A stretch of DNA of 18,738 nucleotides from Burkholderiales bacterium (GTDB lineage: Bacteria > Pseudomonadota > Gammaproteobacteria > Burkholderiales > Burkholderiaceae). The notes under the pieces are model-generated. The model saw nothing but the letters and a program-made list of their open reading frames with translations, ran no database searches and was not told the origin of the DNA. The stretch spans positions 1-18,738 of the forward strand of contig CANBQJ010000052.1 in the NCBI GenBank assembly GCA_947371645.1, given 5' to 3'. Both the position numbers and the translations under genes were made by a program. Below, piece after piece: positions 7,902-15,775 of this stretch; position 1 is the stretch's first letter; every line of letters starts with the position of its first letter.

Positions 7902-8783
7902 ATGAGCGGCAAGCCCACTTACACGCCCAACCCCATCGTGCCCCGCGAGCACCTGGACTTCAAGCTGGACGCCAACACCCCCCGGTGGTGGTACGGCGGC
8001 CTGCCCTTCCAGACCCGCCTGTTCGACGGCATGCAAGCGGCCTTTCCAGATGGCGAGCGCTACTTCATCACCAGCGTGCGCGCCTTCCGCACCCAGGTCA
8101 GCGACCCCCAACTGGCCATGGACGTGAAGAACTTCATGCGCCAGGAAGGCCAGCATGGCATCGCGCACACGCACTACAACGACCTGCTGCGCCAGCAGGG
8201 CTGCGAGGTGGACACGATCATCCGCGACGCCAAGGCCTTGTTCGCCAGCTATGAGAAGAAGTACTCCAACGAATACAACCTGGCGCTGACCGCTGCGTTC
8301 GAGCACTTCACGGCCATGATGGCGCAGATGCTGTTCGAATCGAAAGACGTGATGGGCCCCGCAGACCCTGCTGTGCGGGCCATGTGGGCCTGGCACGCCA
8401 TCGAAGAGATGGAACACAAGGCCGTGTGCTTTGACGTGATGCAGAAGGTGGCCAAGGTGGGCTACTTCAAGCGCTCGGCGGCCATGGTGCACGCGCTGTA
8501 CAAGGTGGTGGTTGATTCGATGCGCCTGACCAACCTGCTGCTCAAGGGCGATGGCTTCAACCTGCCGCAACGGCTGTGGCTGTGCACCAAGGGTGCCTGG
8601 TGGCTGTATGGCTACAAGGGCGTGTTCGCGCGCAATGCCGGCGCGATGATGGCCTACTTCAAGCCCGGCTTCCACCCCTGGCAGCACCAGGCCATCCACA
8701 GCTATGGCGTGTGGGTGCAAACGTTTGAGACCACGGGCGACGCACAACTCGCGGGTGCTGCCATGTTCCAGGCTGCGCACTGA
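7902..8783 (+). CDS. COG3687/PF10118 predicted metal-dependent hydrolase, ferritin-like pattern
   Basis: 293 residues, soluble and without a signal peptide. The whole length matches the 'predicted metal-dependent hydrolase' family. Potential ligands come in the order expected of a four-helix di-metal carboxylate site: Glu52 (GERYF), Glu82-x-x-His85 (EGQH), Glu134 (FEHF) and Glu169-x-x-His172 (within HAIEEMEHK). His89 and His165 lie one helical turn away. The pattern E...ExxH...E...ExxH is that of ferritin-like di-iron proteins, so an oxygenase, desaturase-like or oxidase activity is as plausible as hydrolysis. This reading is inferred from spacing alone. The gene is divergent from the (3R)-hydroxyacyl-CoA dehydrogenase-type SDR, which hints at a role in fatty-acyl or steroid-like lipid metabolism. 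A possible terminator follows about 30 nt after the stop. Confidence 0.88.
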   Translation: MSGKPTYTPNPIVPREHLDFKLDANTPRWWYGGLPFQTRLFDGMQAAFPDGERYFITSVRAFRTQVSDPQLAMDVKNFMRQEGQHGIAHTHYNDLLRQQGCEVDTIIRDAKALFASYEKKYSNEYNLALTAAFEHFTAMMAQMLFESKDVMGPADPAVRAMWAWHAIEEMEHKAVCFDVMQKVAKVGYFKRSAAMVHALYKVVVDSMRLTNLLLKGDGFNLPQRLWLCTKGAWWLYGYKGVFARNAGAMMAYFKPGFHPWQHQAIHSYGVWVQTFETTGDAQLAGAAMFQAAH

Positions 8784-8812
8784 TTCACGAGCACAACGGT
8801 CCTTGACTTGAA

Positions 8813-8850
8813 CAGATGGCGCGTGGTCGCCCGCCCATCTGCGCTTTCTT
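8813..8850 (+). terminator. Possible rho-independent terminator after the hydrolase gene
   Basis: CAGATGG (8813-8819) pairs with CCATCTG (8835-8841) around a GC-rich 15-nt loop. A T-rich run (TTTCTT, 8845-8850) follows. The stem is only 7 bp and the T run is interrupted, so this is a moderate candidate. Confidence 0.4.
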
Positions 8851-8878
8851 CACGGCCAGCCCCTTTTGAGGCCGTCCA

Positions 8879-8923
8879 GCGGCTACATGCGGCTACAAAC
8901 AGGCAAGTGACGCTCTTTACAAT
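8879..8923 (+). promoter_or_regulatory. Candidate promoter/operator of the MarR-type gene
   Basis: GCGGCTACAT and GCGGCTACAA are adjacent 10-bp direct repeats (8879-8888 and 8889-8898), one helical turn apart. TACAAT at 8918-8923 is a reasonable -10 box (5 of 6 to TATAAT). The -35 position (about 8895-8900) falls in the second repeat and is a poor match. A promoter that depends on, or is blocked by, a protein bound at the tandem repeat would fit. Inference only. Confidence 0.35.
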
Positions 8924-8955
8924 GGCTCACCGTTGATGGAGCCACGCGCCACCCG

Positions 8956-9423
8956 ATGTCAGACCCAGATCATTTCATTGCCCGCGTCCCGGGCATCCAG
9001 TACGGTGTACTGGACACGCTGATGGGATACGCCGTGCGACGCGCGCAGATCCGGATGTACGAAACGTTCATCGCTGCACTGGAACCGTGGCGCATCACAC
9101 CGCCTCGTTTTTCTGCGCTGGTGATCGTGTCGCTCAACCCGGGCCTGAAGCTCACACAACTGGCCAAGATCATGGGCATCGCGCGCTCCGGTGCGGTGAT
9201 CCTGGTGGATGCGCTCGAAGAGATGGGCTACATGGCCCGCATGCCCGTGCCTGAAGACCGCCGCGCCTTCAGCCTGGTGCTGACCGACAAGGGCGAAGCA
9301 GACCTGCAAGCCATCACGCAGGCCGTGGTCACGCAAGACCAGGAAGCCACGCGCATGCTGGCCAGCGACGACCAGGTCACCTTGCGCGAGATGCTGCTGC
9401 GCATCTCTGACGCGGCGGCCTGA
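8956..9423 (+). CDS. MarR-family transcriptional regulator
   Basis: 155 residues, the usual MarR length. Helix alpha-3 is at about 66-75 (LTQLAKIMGI) and the recognition helix at about 78-91 (SGAVILVDALEEMG). The wing at about 97-113 contains the conserved D-R-R (PEDRRAFSLVLTDKG). N- and C-terminal helices should form the dimer interface and ligand pocket. MarR proteins bind short palindromes as dimers and release DNA on binding small, often aromatic or acyl-CoA ligands. GGAG lies about 14 nt before the ATG, rather far for a ribosome site. Its position after the SDR/hydrolase pair suggests control of those genes or of itself, but its operator is not proven. It converges on the glycan operon with 41 nt between stop codons, in which I see no terminator. 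Confidence 0.92.
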   Translation: MSDPDHFIARVPGIQYGVLDTLMGYAVRRAQIRMYETFIAALEPWRITPPRFSALVIVSLNPGLKLTQLAKIMGIARSGAVILVDALEEMGYMARMPVPEDRRAFSLVLTDKGEADLQAITQAVVTQDQEATRMLASDDQVTLREMLLRISDAAA

Positions 9424-9464
9424 CGGGCTCATTGGCTCTTCATCACCTGCCCCTGCGGCGGCCT

Positions 9465-10064
9465 TCAGTGCCGGACCACCGCCAGCACCGTGCGCCAGAT
9501 CAGGCGCACATCCAGCCACACCGAAGCCTGGTCCACATACTGCGCGGCCAGCGCCAGCTTGTGCGGCATCACTTCGTGGATGTAGGCCAGCTCCGGGTCC
9601 GAGGCCTGGGCGAGGATGCGGCTTTCGTCGCGGTACTCGATGGACGCGATGTCGGTGATGCCCGGGCGCACCGACAAGACCTTGGCCTTCAGCGCGGCGG
9701 GGTAGTGCGCCACGTAGCGCGGCACCTCGGGACGCGGCCCCACCAGGCTCATGTCGCCCAGCCACACGTCCAGCAGTTGAGCCAGCTCGTCGAGCTTGGT
9801 CTCACGCAGCCATGCGCCCACGCGGGTGATGCGCGGGTCGCGGCCCACGGTGATCTGCAAGCCCGCACCCTCAGGGTTGTGGTGCATGGTGCGGAACTTG
9901 TGGATGCGGAACACGCGGCCATGGCGGCCGACCCGCTCCTGCCGGTAGAACACCGGCCCACGTGAATCCAGCTTGACGGCCAGCGCGATGCCCAGCAGCA
10001 CCGGCGAGAGCATCAGCAGGCCGATGCTGGAGAGCACGACATCGAAGGTGCGCTTGATGACCAC
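9465..10064 (-). CDS. PglC-like polyprenyl-phosphate phosphoglycosyl transferase
   Basis: 199 residues, the size of the minimal one-helix (monotopic) phosphoglycosyl transferases such as Campylobacter PglC. It lacks the extra N-terminal membrane domain of WbaP/WcaJ. A single hydrophobic re-entrant-type helix spans about 6-30. Family motifs follow: KFRTM (56-60), the catalytic Asp92-Glu93 dyad in LDELAQLL, GDMSLVGPRPEVP (103-115) and RPGITDIAS (133-141). These enzymes transfer a sugar phosphate from a UDP-sugar to undecaprenyl phosphate at the inner membrane, the committed step of glycan assembly. The start is GTG 10064, 23 nt after the aminotransferase stop, with only a weak ribosome site, so it is probably translated within the operon. 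The sugar is not readable from sequence. The neighbouring aminotransferase suggests an amino-dideoxy sugar such as a bacillosamine relative. Confidence 0.9.
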   Translation of the reverse strand: MVIKRTFDVVLSSIGLLMLSPVLLGIALAVKLDSRGPVFYRQERVGRHGRVFRIHKFRTMHHNPEGAGLQITVGRDPRITRVGAWLRETKLDELAQLLDVWLGDMSLVGPRPEVPRYVAHYPAALKAKVLSVRPGITDIASIEYRDESRILAQASDPELAYIHEVMPHKLALAAQYVDQASVWLDVRLIWRTVLAVVRH

Positions 10065-10087
10065 GGGATCGACTTCGGGAAGCCCGT

Positions 10088-11287
10088 TCAGCGGCCCAGG
10101 GCCTTGCGCACCGCGGCGATCACGCGCTCGACATCGGCGTCGGTCATGCGGGTGTACAGCGGCAAGGTGACCATGCGCTCGTAGGCGCGCTGGCTGTGCG
10201 GGAACTGCTCGGGCCGCAGGTCGTAGCGCTCTTTCCAGTAGGGGTGCTGGTGCAGCGGGATGTAGTGCACGCTCACGCCGATGCCGTCTGCAAACAGGCT
10301 GTCGATGAAGGCGTCGCGGGTCACCGATTCATCGGCAATGCGGGTCACATACAGGTGCCAGCTGTGCACATCGCCGGCATGCTGCGGGCGCGGGGGCAGG
10401 ATCAGGGGCAGGTCGGCCAGGGCTTCGTCAAAGCGGCGGGCGATGGCCTCGCGGCGGGCACGGAAGCCCTCGATGCGCTTGAGCTGCTGCAGGCCCAGGG
10501 CCGCGGCGATGTCCGTCAGGTTGTACTTGAAGCCAGGCGCCACGATCTCGTAGTACCAGCTGGGCACCTTGGCGGTGAAGCGGTCGAAGGCATCGCGGTT
10601 GATGCCATGCAAGCGCATGACCTTGGCGCGTGCGGCCAGGGCCGGATCGCGGGTGACCAGCATGCCGCCCTCACCCGTGGTCATGGTCTTGTTGGCGTAG
10701 AAGCTGAAGACGCAGGCGTCGCTGCGCAAGGTGCCGACCGTCTGGCCGCGCCAGGTGGTCGGCAGGGCGTGGGCCGCGTCTTCCACCACCTTCAGGCCAT
10801 GCTTGTCGGCGATCGCGAAGATGGCGTCCATGTCCACCGACAAGCCGGCGTAGTGCACCGGCATGATGGCCTTGGTCCGGGGCGTGATGGCGGCTTCGAT
10901 GGCTGCGGGGTCGATGTTGAGCGTGGCCGGGTCGATGTCCACCAGCTTCACGTCGGCGCCCAGGTAGCGCACCACTTCGGCGGTGGCCGTGAAGGTGTGG
11001 GTGGTGGTGATGACCTCGTCGCCCGGGCCGATGCCCAAAGCTTCCAGCGCCAGGTGCAGGCCGGCGGTGGCGGAGTTCACGGCGATGGCCTGCAGGCCGC
11101 TGTCTGCTTGACCTGGCCCCGCCAGGTACTGGACGAAGGCTTCTTCAAACTGGCGGGCCTTGGGGCCGGTGGTGACCCAGCCCGAGCGCAGGGTGTCGAC
11201 CACCTCGGCGATTTCTTCCTCGCCGATCTCGGGCAAGGCGAATGGCAGAAACGGCAGGACGGGCGGTTTGGCTTCGGCTTGGCTCAT
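10088..11287 (-). CDS. DegT/DnrJ/EryC1/StrS (ArnB/PglE-like) sugar aminotransferase
   Basis: 399 residues, normal for the family. The N-terminus ([20 protein letters not shown] then [14 protein letters not shown]) closely resembles ArnB-type enzymes. PLP-site features are present: Ser72-Ala-Thr in [11 protein letters not shown], Asp170 in VEDAAHAL, and the Schiff-base Lys200 in [23 protein letters not shown] (252-260) and HYIPLHQHP (341-349) complete the active site. The enzyme should transfer an amino group, usually from glutamate, to C4 or C3 of a nucleotide-linked keto-sugar. The needed dehydratase/oxidase is not in the window. ATG 11287 is chosen because the frame upstream shows no family similarity; there is no clear Shine-Dalgarno site. 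It lies 70 nt after the GT2 gene and 23 nt before the phosphoglycosyl transferase, consistent with making the sugar that the transferase loads. Confidence 0.93.
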   Translation of the reverse strand: MSQAEAKPPVLPFLPFALPEIGEEEIAEVVDTLRSGWVTTGPKARQFEEAFVQYLAGPGQADSGLQAIAVNSATAGLHLALEALGIGPGDEVITTTHTFTATAEVVRYLGADVKLVDIDPATLNIDPAAIEAAITPRTKAIMPVHYAGLSVDMDAIFAIADKHGLKVVEDAAHALPTTWRGQTVGTLRSDACVFSFYANKTMTTGEGGMLVTRDPALAARAKVMRLHGINRDAFDRFTAKVPSWYYEIVAPGFKYNLTDIAAALGLQQLKRIEGFRARREAIARRFDEALADLPLILPPRPQHAGDVHSWHLYVTRIADESVTRDAFIDSLFADGIGVSVHYIPLHQHPYWKERYDLRPEQFPHSQRAYERMVTLPLYTRMTDADVERVIAAVRKALGR

Positions 11288-11357
11288 GGCGGGGGTGTCG
11301 AGGCGGCGATCGGTGAGGTGAATGGGGCGATGTGGGGCCGTTGCACAGGCAACAGGC

Positions 11358-12566
11358 TCAGCGGGTGAGGCGGCCATAGGCCGGATCGGGTGCACGGCGC
11401 AGGAGCACGTCCAGCCAGCCCCGCAGCGAGCCCAGCCCATACCCCAGGTGGTATGCGGCGATGACATCGGGCAGGTGGTGCCAGGTGCTGATGGCCCGGG
11501 CGCGCGTGGGCGGCGCGGCAGGCTGGCTGCCCTCACCTTGCTGCCCTTGCGCGATGCGCGTGCACATGAAGGCCACCGCCGCGCCATACAGGAAGCTCAG
11601 CGCAGCCAGGCCACCCGTGCCCAGCAAGGCCAGCCAGATGGCCGGCCAGCGCAGCCCGTGCAGCTTGGGCAAGAGGATGACGCCCAGGCCGCCCAGCGTG
11701 CTCATCAGCATCAACAGCAAGAGGCTGGCCACGAACAAGCCTGGGACCAGGTGGCGCAAGGCGGCGGCCTGGCCGTGCTTGCGCATCACAAAGGGCTTCC
11801 AGTAGCCGTACTGGCGGTACTGGCGGAAGACATCGCTCACGCGCGCTCGCGGGCAGTAGCTGGAGCGGATGAGGGCCGATTGCCAGATGCGCCCACCACC
11901 CCGGTGGATGCGCAGGTTGTGCTCGTCGTCCTGGTTGCGCACCAGTTGCTCATCGAAGCCACCAAAGCGCGCGAAGGTGCTGCGCGGCCAGGCACCCAGG
12001 TAGACGGTGTCCACCTCGCCCTCATAGGCCAGGTCGCGCGACAAGGCCCCGCCCGAGACCAGGCTGGACTGGAAGGCCGCCGCCACGGCGCGTTGCACCA
12101 CGTGTGCCGCGCCATCGGGGGCCTGTGCGCGCCAGGGGCCGCCGACGTTGTCGGCGCCGGTGCGTTGCCAGGTGGCGATGCACTGGGCGATGTAGTCGGC
12201 CTCATAGACCGTGTGCACGTCCAGCCGCACGATGAACACGCCCTGCGAGCGCGCGATGCAGCGGTTGAGCCCGCAAGACACGATGCGGCCAGGGTTGTCG
12301 ATCATGGCGAAGCGCGGGTCACGCTCGGCCCACGCGGCCAGCAGCGGACGTGTGCCGTCATCGCTCTGGCCGTCAGCGATCAGCACCTCCATGCGCCAGC
12401 CTTCGGGCAGCTGCTGCGCCGCCACGCTCAGGCAGAAGGCTTCGATGTGCGCCACCTCGTTGCGGCAGGGCACGATGACGCTGACCAGGCCGTCAAGGCC
12501 AGGTGCGGCGGCTTCAGGCACGGGGTGCGTGGCCACAGGGCTGGGGGTGTTCAGGGCATCGCTCAT
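11358..12566 (-). CDS. GT2 glycosyltransferase with C-terminal membrane helices (ExoA-like)
   Basis: 402 residues. The GT-A fold begins at [11 protein letters not shown] (27-37), with GQSDDGT (66-72) for nucleotide binding. RLDVHTVY (114-121) supplies the DxD-equivalent Asp116-Val-His118. The likely catalytic-base region is [10 protein letters not shown] (211-220), and the acceptor-side motif is [11 protein letters not shown] (248-258). About 3 hydrophobic helices lie between about 272 and 336 (for example [18 protein letters not shown]), anchoring the enzyme to the inner membrane. The sequence pattern resembles ExoA-type enzymes of succinoglycan synthesis. It should extend a lipid-linked oligosaccharide on the cytoplasmic face; the donor and linkage cannot be read. 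The ATG at 12566 is 15 nt after the GT4 stop, with GAGGG about 11 nt upstream. Confidence 0.92.
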   Translation of the reverse strand: MSDALNTPSPVATHPVPEAAAPGLDGLVSVIVPCRNEVAHIEAFCLSVAAQQLPEGWRMEVLIADGQSDDGTRPLLAAWAERDPRFAMIDNPGRIVSCGLNRCIARSQGVFIVRLDVHTVYEADYIAQCIATWQRTGADNVGGPWRAQAPDGAAHVVQRAVAAAFQSSLVSGGALSRDLAYEGEVDTVYLGAWPRSTFARFGGFDEQLVRNQDDEHNLRIHRGGGRIWQSALIRSSYCPRARVSDVFRQYRQYGYWKPFVMRKHGQAAALRHLVPGLFVASLLLLMLMSTLGGLGVILLPKLHGLRWPAIWLALLGTGGLAALSFLYGAAVAFMCTRIAQGQQGEGSQPAAPPTRARAISTWHHLPDVIAAYHLGYGLGSLRGWLDVLLRRAPDPAYGRLTR

Positions 12567-12581
12567 GGGTGCAATCGGCCC

Positions 12582-13766
12582 TCAGCGCGCCAGCGGCCGG
12601 GGCCGTTCGCGGCGGGGCACACAGGGCGCCAGGAGCTTCTGGTAGAGGCGCCACATGGCGTCCATCTGGCCACGGCGCGAGGCCTCGCGCACAACCAACG
12701 CGCGGTTGTGTTCGCCCATGGCCTGGGCCTGGTCGCGCTGGTCAAAGGCCTGCAGCATGGCGCGGGCCAGTGCGGCCACGTCGCCCGCTGGCACCAGCCA
12801 GCCACCGCGTGCGTCCAGCCACTGGCGGTTGGCCGGCAAGTCGGAGGCGATGATGGGCAGGCCGCAGGACATGGATTCGAGCACCGACACCGAGGTGGCG
12901 TCGCTGCTGGGCACCGACACGCTGATGCGGCTGCGCTGGATGGCATCGACCATCGCCTGGTCGCCCACCCGGCCGTGCAGCACGACCTGGTCTTGCAGCT
13001 GCAGTTGCGCGATCAAGGCCTTCAAGGCATCTGCCTGCGTGCCGCCACCCAACAGGTGCAGGCGGGCGTGGGCCTGCGGCCGCTGTGCCAGCAACTGGGC
13101 AAAGGCGCTCAGGATGACGTCGATGTTGTAATTGGGCTCCCAGCTGCGCAGGCTCACCAGCTCGAAACCCGGCGCAGGCTGAGCCGGCGTGAAACGGTCG
13201 GTGTCGGCGCCCCAGAGGATCTGGTGGCCCGGCGCGGGCGGGTGGTAGCGGGCGATCTCGTCGAGCATGTCCAGCGAGTCGGCGGTGATGAGGTCGGCGT
13301 GGCGCAGCGACCAGCCCACCACCGCGTGCATCAAGCGGCTTTCACGCGGGGTGACGAGGATGTCGCTGCCCCAGGCGGTGAGCACGGTGGGGCGGTCCAG
13401 GCCGCAGGCCGCCGCCCACATGCCATAGGACGTGACGTAGTGGCCGTGCACGATGTGCGGGTTGAAGCGCTGGGTCAGCTGACGCACCAGCTTGCGCAAC
13501 TGCGGCACGGCCAGGAACCAGCCCAGCTTGTCGTTGCCCGGCGCCAGGGAGATGACTTCCCGGGCGCCAGGCACCTCGGCGGGCACGCGGGTGATGACCA
13601 CGGCCTCGGCGCCTCGTTCCACCGCAGCGGCCACCCAGCGGCGCGTGTGCACGCTCGACGCATCGGCCATGAAGAGGATGCGCAGCTTCTCGCCCGCCTC
13701 CGGCGCGCAAGCGCGGTGGTGGCCCGCAGGCAGGGAATCGGCTGCAGCAGCCAGCTCGGCACTCAT
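12582..13766 (-). CDS. GT4 family glycosyltransferase (GT-B)
   Basis: 394 residues. The N-terminal Rossmann half starts at LRILFMADASSVHTRRW (28-44). HIVHGHY is at 104-110 and TAWGSDILVTP at 130-140. The donor-binding half carries LVSLRSWEPNYNID (203-216), LHLLGGG (236-242), SDATSVSVLESMSCGLPII (288-306) and DLPANRQWL (309-317). The last two replace the usual EX7E by Asp289-x7-Glu297, a known variation in a GT4 subset rather than damage. GT4 enzymes are retaining transferases using nucleotide-sugar donors. ATG 13766 overlaps the acyltransferase stop by 4 nt (ATGA), and GAAAGG lies 6 nt upstream, so the two are probably translationally coupled. The frame is open to 13835, but that region is the end of the acyltransferase gene. 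Confidence 0.93.
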   Translation of the reverse strand: MSAELAAAADSLPAGHHRACAPEAGEKLRILFMADASSVHTRRWVAAAVERGAEAVVITRVPAEVPGAREVISLAPGNDKLGWFLAVPQLRKLVRQLTQRFNPHIVHGHYVTSYGMWAAACGLDRPTVLTAWGSDILVTPRESRLMHAVVGWSLRHADLITADSLDMLDEIARYHPPAPGHQILWGADTDRFTPAQPAPGFELVSLRSWEPNYNIDVILSAFAQLLAQRPQAHARLHLLGGGTQADALKALIAQLQLQDQVVLHGRVGDQAMVDAIQRSRISVSVPSSDATSVSVLESMSCGLPIIASDLPANRQWLDARGGWLVPAGDVAALARAMLQAFDQRDQAQAMGEHNRALVVREASRRGQMDAMWRLYQKLLAPCVPRRERPRPLAR

Positions 13767-14422
13767 GACTGACCTTTCGAGGCGGGGTTCCTGGAACGGC
13801 CCAAAGCGTTGTCCAGGGCGACACGGCCAGCCCATTGTGCGTAGACGGCGTGCAGTTCAGGGTGAGCGCGCAGCAAGGGGGCGTCGATGTCGCGGCTGTC
13901 GCCCAGCACCACGGCCGGCTTGCCCAGGGCAGCCGGGCCGACGATGGCGAAGTCCGGCACGTCACCCGAGACGAAGCTGTAGCCCTGCACGATGACCCCT
14001 TTTCCGATGCGCGCGCCCGGCGCGATCACGCTGTGCGGCCCCAGGAAGCTGTAGGCGCCCACATGCGTGGCCCGCCGGACATAGCCCACGGGCTGCGGGT
14101 CGCCCAGGTAGCGCCGCCCCATCACCCGCACCGACTTGTGGCTGGAATGGCTGAGCACCGACACGTAGTTGGTCACCTGAACGCCCTCTTCGATCACCAG
14201 GCCGTTGGAGCCGTCCAGGCGGTTGAAATGGCCCACGAAGACGTGATCGCCCAGGTAAAGGCCGTCCTGGCCCTCAATGCAGGTGTGGGTGCTCACCCGC
14301 GTGTGGGGGCTCCAGCTGCCATCGGTATTGCGCCAGCCATACACCACCCGTGGGCCGGTGAATACGGACAGCAAACGGGCGATGGGGTGTTTGAGGCGCT
14401 GAATCAGGGGCGACATGGCCAT
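13763..14422 (-). CDS. Left-handed beta-helix (hexapeptide) acyltransferase
   Basis: 219 residues from ATG 14422; ATG 14416 is equally possible and neither has a clear ribosome site. Hexapeptide-type repeats ([LIV]-G-x4) run from about 53 to 175, for example YLGDHVFVGHF, VIEEGVQVTNYVSVL and VIAPGARIGKGVIVQG. His92-Ser-Ser-His95 sits in the loop where such enzymes keep their catalytic His. The helix closes with DVPDFAIVGPAALGKPAVV (154-172), as is typical of O-/N-acetyltransferases of polysaccharide clusters. It should transfer an acetyl or other acyl group from CoA to a sugar. It could decorate the glycan or, less clearly, N-acetylate the amino sugar; it does not look like PglD in its N-terminal part. 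It is the first gene of the five-gene operon and starts 112 nt from the divergent serine hydrolase. Confidence 0.88.
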   Translation of the reverse strand: MAMSPLIQRLKHPIARLLSVFTGPRVVYGWRNTDGSWSPHTRVSTHTCIEGQDGLYLGDHVFVGHFNRLDGSNGLVIEEGVQVTNYVSVLSHSSHKSVRVMGRRYLGDPQPVGYVRRATHVGAYSFLGPHSVIAPGARIGKGVIVQGYSFVSGDVPDFAIVGPAALGKPAVVLGDSRDIDAPLLRAHPELHAVYAQWAGRVALDNALGRSRNPASKGQS

Positions 14423-14488
14423 GCGGGCAAGCAAGTAGACGCTGCACAAGGCAAACTGCTATTGTCTTCGATCGCCGCCCTGCTTTGC

Positions 14489-14503
14489 ATCCCCGATTGG
14501 GAT
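14489..14503. repeat. Inverted repeat between divergent acyltransferase and serine hydrolase genes
   Basis: ATCCC-CGATT-GGGAT is a perfect 5-5-5 inverted repeat in the 112-nt divergent gap (14423-14534). It lies 31 nt before the hydrolase ATG and 66 nt from the acyltransferase ATG. It resembles the 7855-7871 repeat in having ATCC and GGAT arms around a GATT core. A regulator site is possible. No good -35/-10 pair stands out in the gap. Confidence 0.35.
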
Positions 14504-14534
14504 CCTGCTGCGCGGCCGCTTCCGCCGTCACCGC

Positions 14535-15749
14535 ATGAACACGCTCGCCACCACCCCCCACCCCCACGATTTCAGCGCCGCGCACACCGTCTTGCGCAAC
14601 CACATCGACAAGTCGCTGCTGGTGGGCGCCACCTGCGCCGTGTTGCGCGGCCGCGAGTTGCTGGACGTGCACAGCCTGGGCCACGCCGACCGCGAGGCCG
14701 AGTTGCCCATGGCCCCCGACCACATCTTCCGGGCGTTCTCCAACAGCAAGCTGATGACGTCGGTGGCCGTGCTGCTGCTGTGGGAGGATGGCCTGCTGGA
14801 CCTGGACGAGCCGGTGGACCGTTTCGTGCCCCAGCTGGCCAACCGACGCGTGATCAAACCTGGCAGCACATCGCTGAGCGACACCGAAGCTGCCCGCAGC
14901 CCCATCACCATCCGCCAGCTGCTGACGCACAGCGCCGGCCTGGACTACGGCCTGCTGGACCCGGAGACGCCCACCTTCCAGGCCTACAAGGCCAAGGCCG
15001 TGCTGCATCCGTTGCAGACCCTCAACGACATGATGGACAAGCTGGCCGACCTGCCCTTGCTCTATCACCCGGGCGAGGGCTGGCAGTACTCCGTGGCCAC
15101 CGACGTGCTGGGCCGCGTGGTGGAGGTGGCCAGTGGCATGCCCTTCGGCGACTTCCTGCGCCAGCGCATCTTCCAGCCCCTGGGCATGGTGGACACCGGC
15201 TTTGCTGTGCCCCCAGCCGACCACGGCCGCCTGGCCGCGTTCTACGTGGGCGCCGACCTCAACAACCCCTTCAAGCCTGGCCTCACCCGCAAGGACACCT
15301 ACCCCTACCCCGGGGCGTATCTGCATGAGGCGCCATGGCAGTCAGGTGGTGGTGGCCTGGTGAGCACCCTGCCGGACATGATTGCCCTCATCCGTGGCCT
15401 CATGCCCCCAAACGACGCTCACCCGCAGGCGTCGCTGCTCAAGCCAGAGACCCTGGCGCTGATGATGCGCAACCAGCTGCCCGATGGCCGCTGGATCAAC
15501 TTCGCGCGCTTTGGCGACGTGATCGGCAAGGGCTTTGGCCTGGGCGGCGCGGTGACCTTGCAGCCCAGCCCGTTCGATCCGGCCGGCTCGACGGGTGAAT
15601 TCCAGTGGGGTGGCCTGGCCGGCACGCACTGGTGGATCCACCCCGGCAGCGGCCTGGCCGGCCTCGTGATGACCCAGCGGCACATGGCCTTCTGGCACCC
15701 CTTCTTCTTTGCCTGGAAGCACGCCATCTACCAGGCGGCAGGCGTCTGA
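14535..15749 (+). CDS. Serine hydrolase, beta-lactamase class C-like (family VIII esterase type)
   Basis: 404 residues, no signal peptide, so probably cytoplasmic. Motifs of the penicillin-binding/class C fold: Ser69-x-x-Lys72 (FSNSK); Tyr185-Ser-Val in WQYSVATDVLG, the Tyr general base; and Trp358-Gly-Gly (FQWGGLAGTHWW) in place of the KTG box. ITIRQLLTHSAGLDYG (125-140) is another family hallmark. The YSV and WGG boxes are those of family VIII esterases such as EstB rather than true beta-lactamases (YxN, KTG), so ester hydrolysis is more likely than resistance. It sits on the opposite strand within the glycan cluster. It might act on acyl esters made by the cluster or be an unrelated insertion. 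It converges on the flippase gene with 15 nt between stop codons. No clear ribosome site precedes ATG 14535. Confidence 0.92.
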   Translation: MNTLATTPHPHDFSAAHTVLRNHIDKSLLVGATCAVLRGRELLDVHSLGHADREAELPMAPDHIFRAFSNSKLMTSVAVLLLWEDGLLDLDEPVDRFVPQLANRRVIKPGSTSLSDTEAARSPITIRQLLTHSAGLDYGLLDPETPTFQAYKAKAVLHPLQTLNDMMDKLADLPLLYHPGEGWQYSVATDVLGRVVEVASGMPFGDFLRQRIFQPLGMVDTGFAVPPADHGRLAAFYVGADLNNPFKPGLTRKDTYPYPGAYLHEAPWQSGGGGLVSTLPDMIALIRGLMPPNDAHPQASLLKPETLALMMRNQLPDGRWINFARFGDVIGKGFGLGGAVTLQPSPFDPAGSTGEFQWGGLAGTHWWIHPGSGLAGLVMTQRHMAFWHPFFFAWKHAIYQAAGV

Positions 15750-15763
15750 CGAGGCAACAGCGC

Positions 15764-15775
15764 TTCAGGCCTGAA
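15764..15775. repeat. 12-bp palindrome at convergent gene ends
   Basis: TTCAGGCCTGAA is a perfect palindrome covering the flippase stop codon (15765-15767) and lying 14 nt after the hydrolase stop. With no spacer it would make only a short hairpin, and no T run follows. A termination role is weak and a chance palindrome is possible. Confidence 0.3.

Noticed and set aside
12582..13766. GT4 EX7E motif with Asp in first position as a sign of inactivation
   Set aside because: The Asp289-x7-Glu297 form (SDATSVSVLES) is a recognised variation within GT4 enzymes, and all other motifs are intact.
11322..13772. Long open frame on the plus strand (over 800 codons) opposite the GT2, GT4 and aminotransferase genes
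   Set aside because: It is antisense to three genes with clear catalytic motifs. Its protein is rich in His, Gln, Arg and Gly with no domain, as expected from GC-rich codon bias read on the other strand.
13835..15328. Plus-strand open frame of about 500 codons and the matching minus-strand frame at 14274-15326
   Set aside because: Both overlap the acyltransferase and serine hydrolase genes in other frames and have low-complexity composition with no motif.
14535..15749. Beta-lactamase resistance gene
   Set aside because: The YxN and KTG boxes of true class C beta-lactamases are replaced by YSV and WGG, and there is no signal peptide for periplasmic export.
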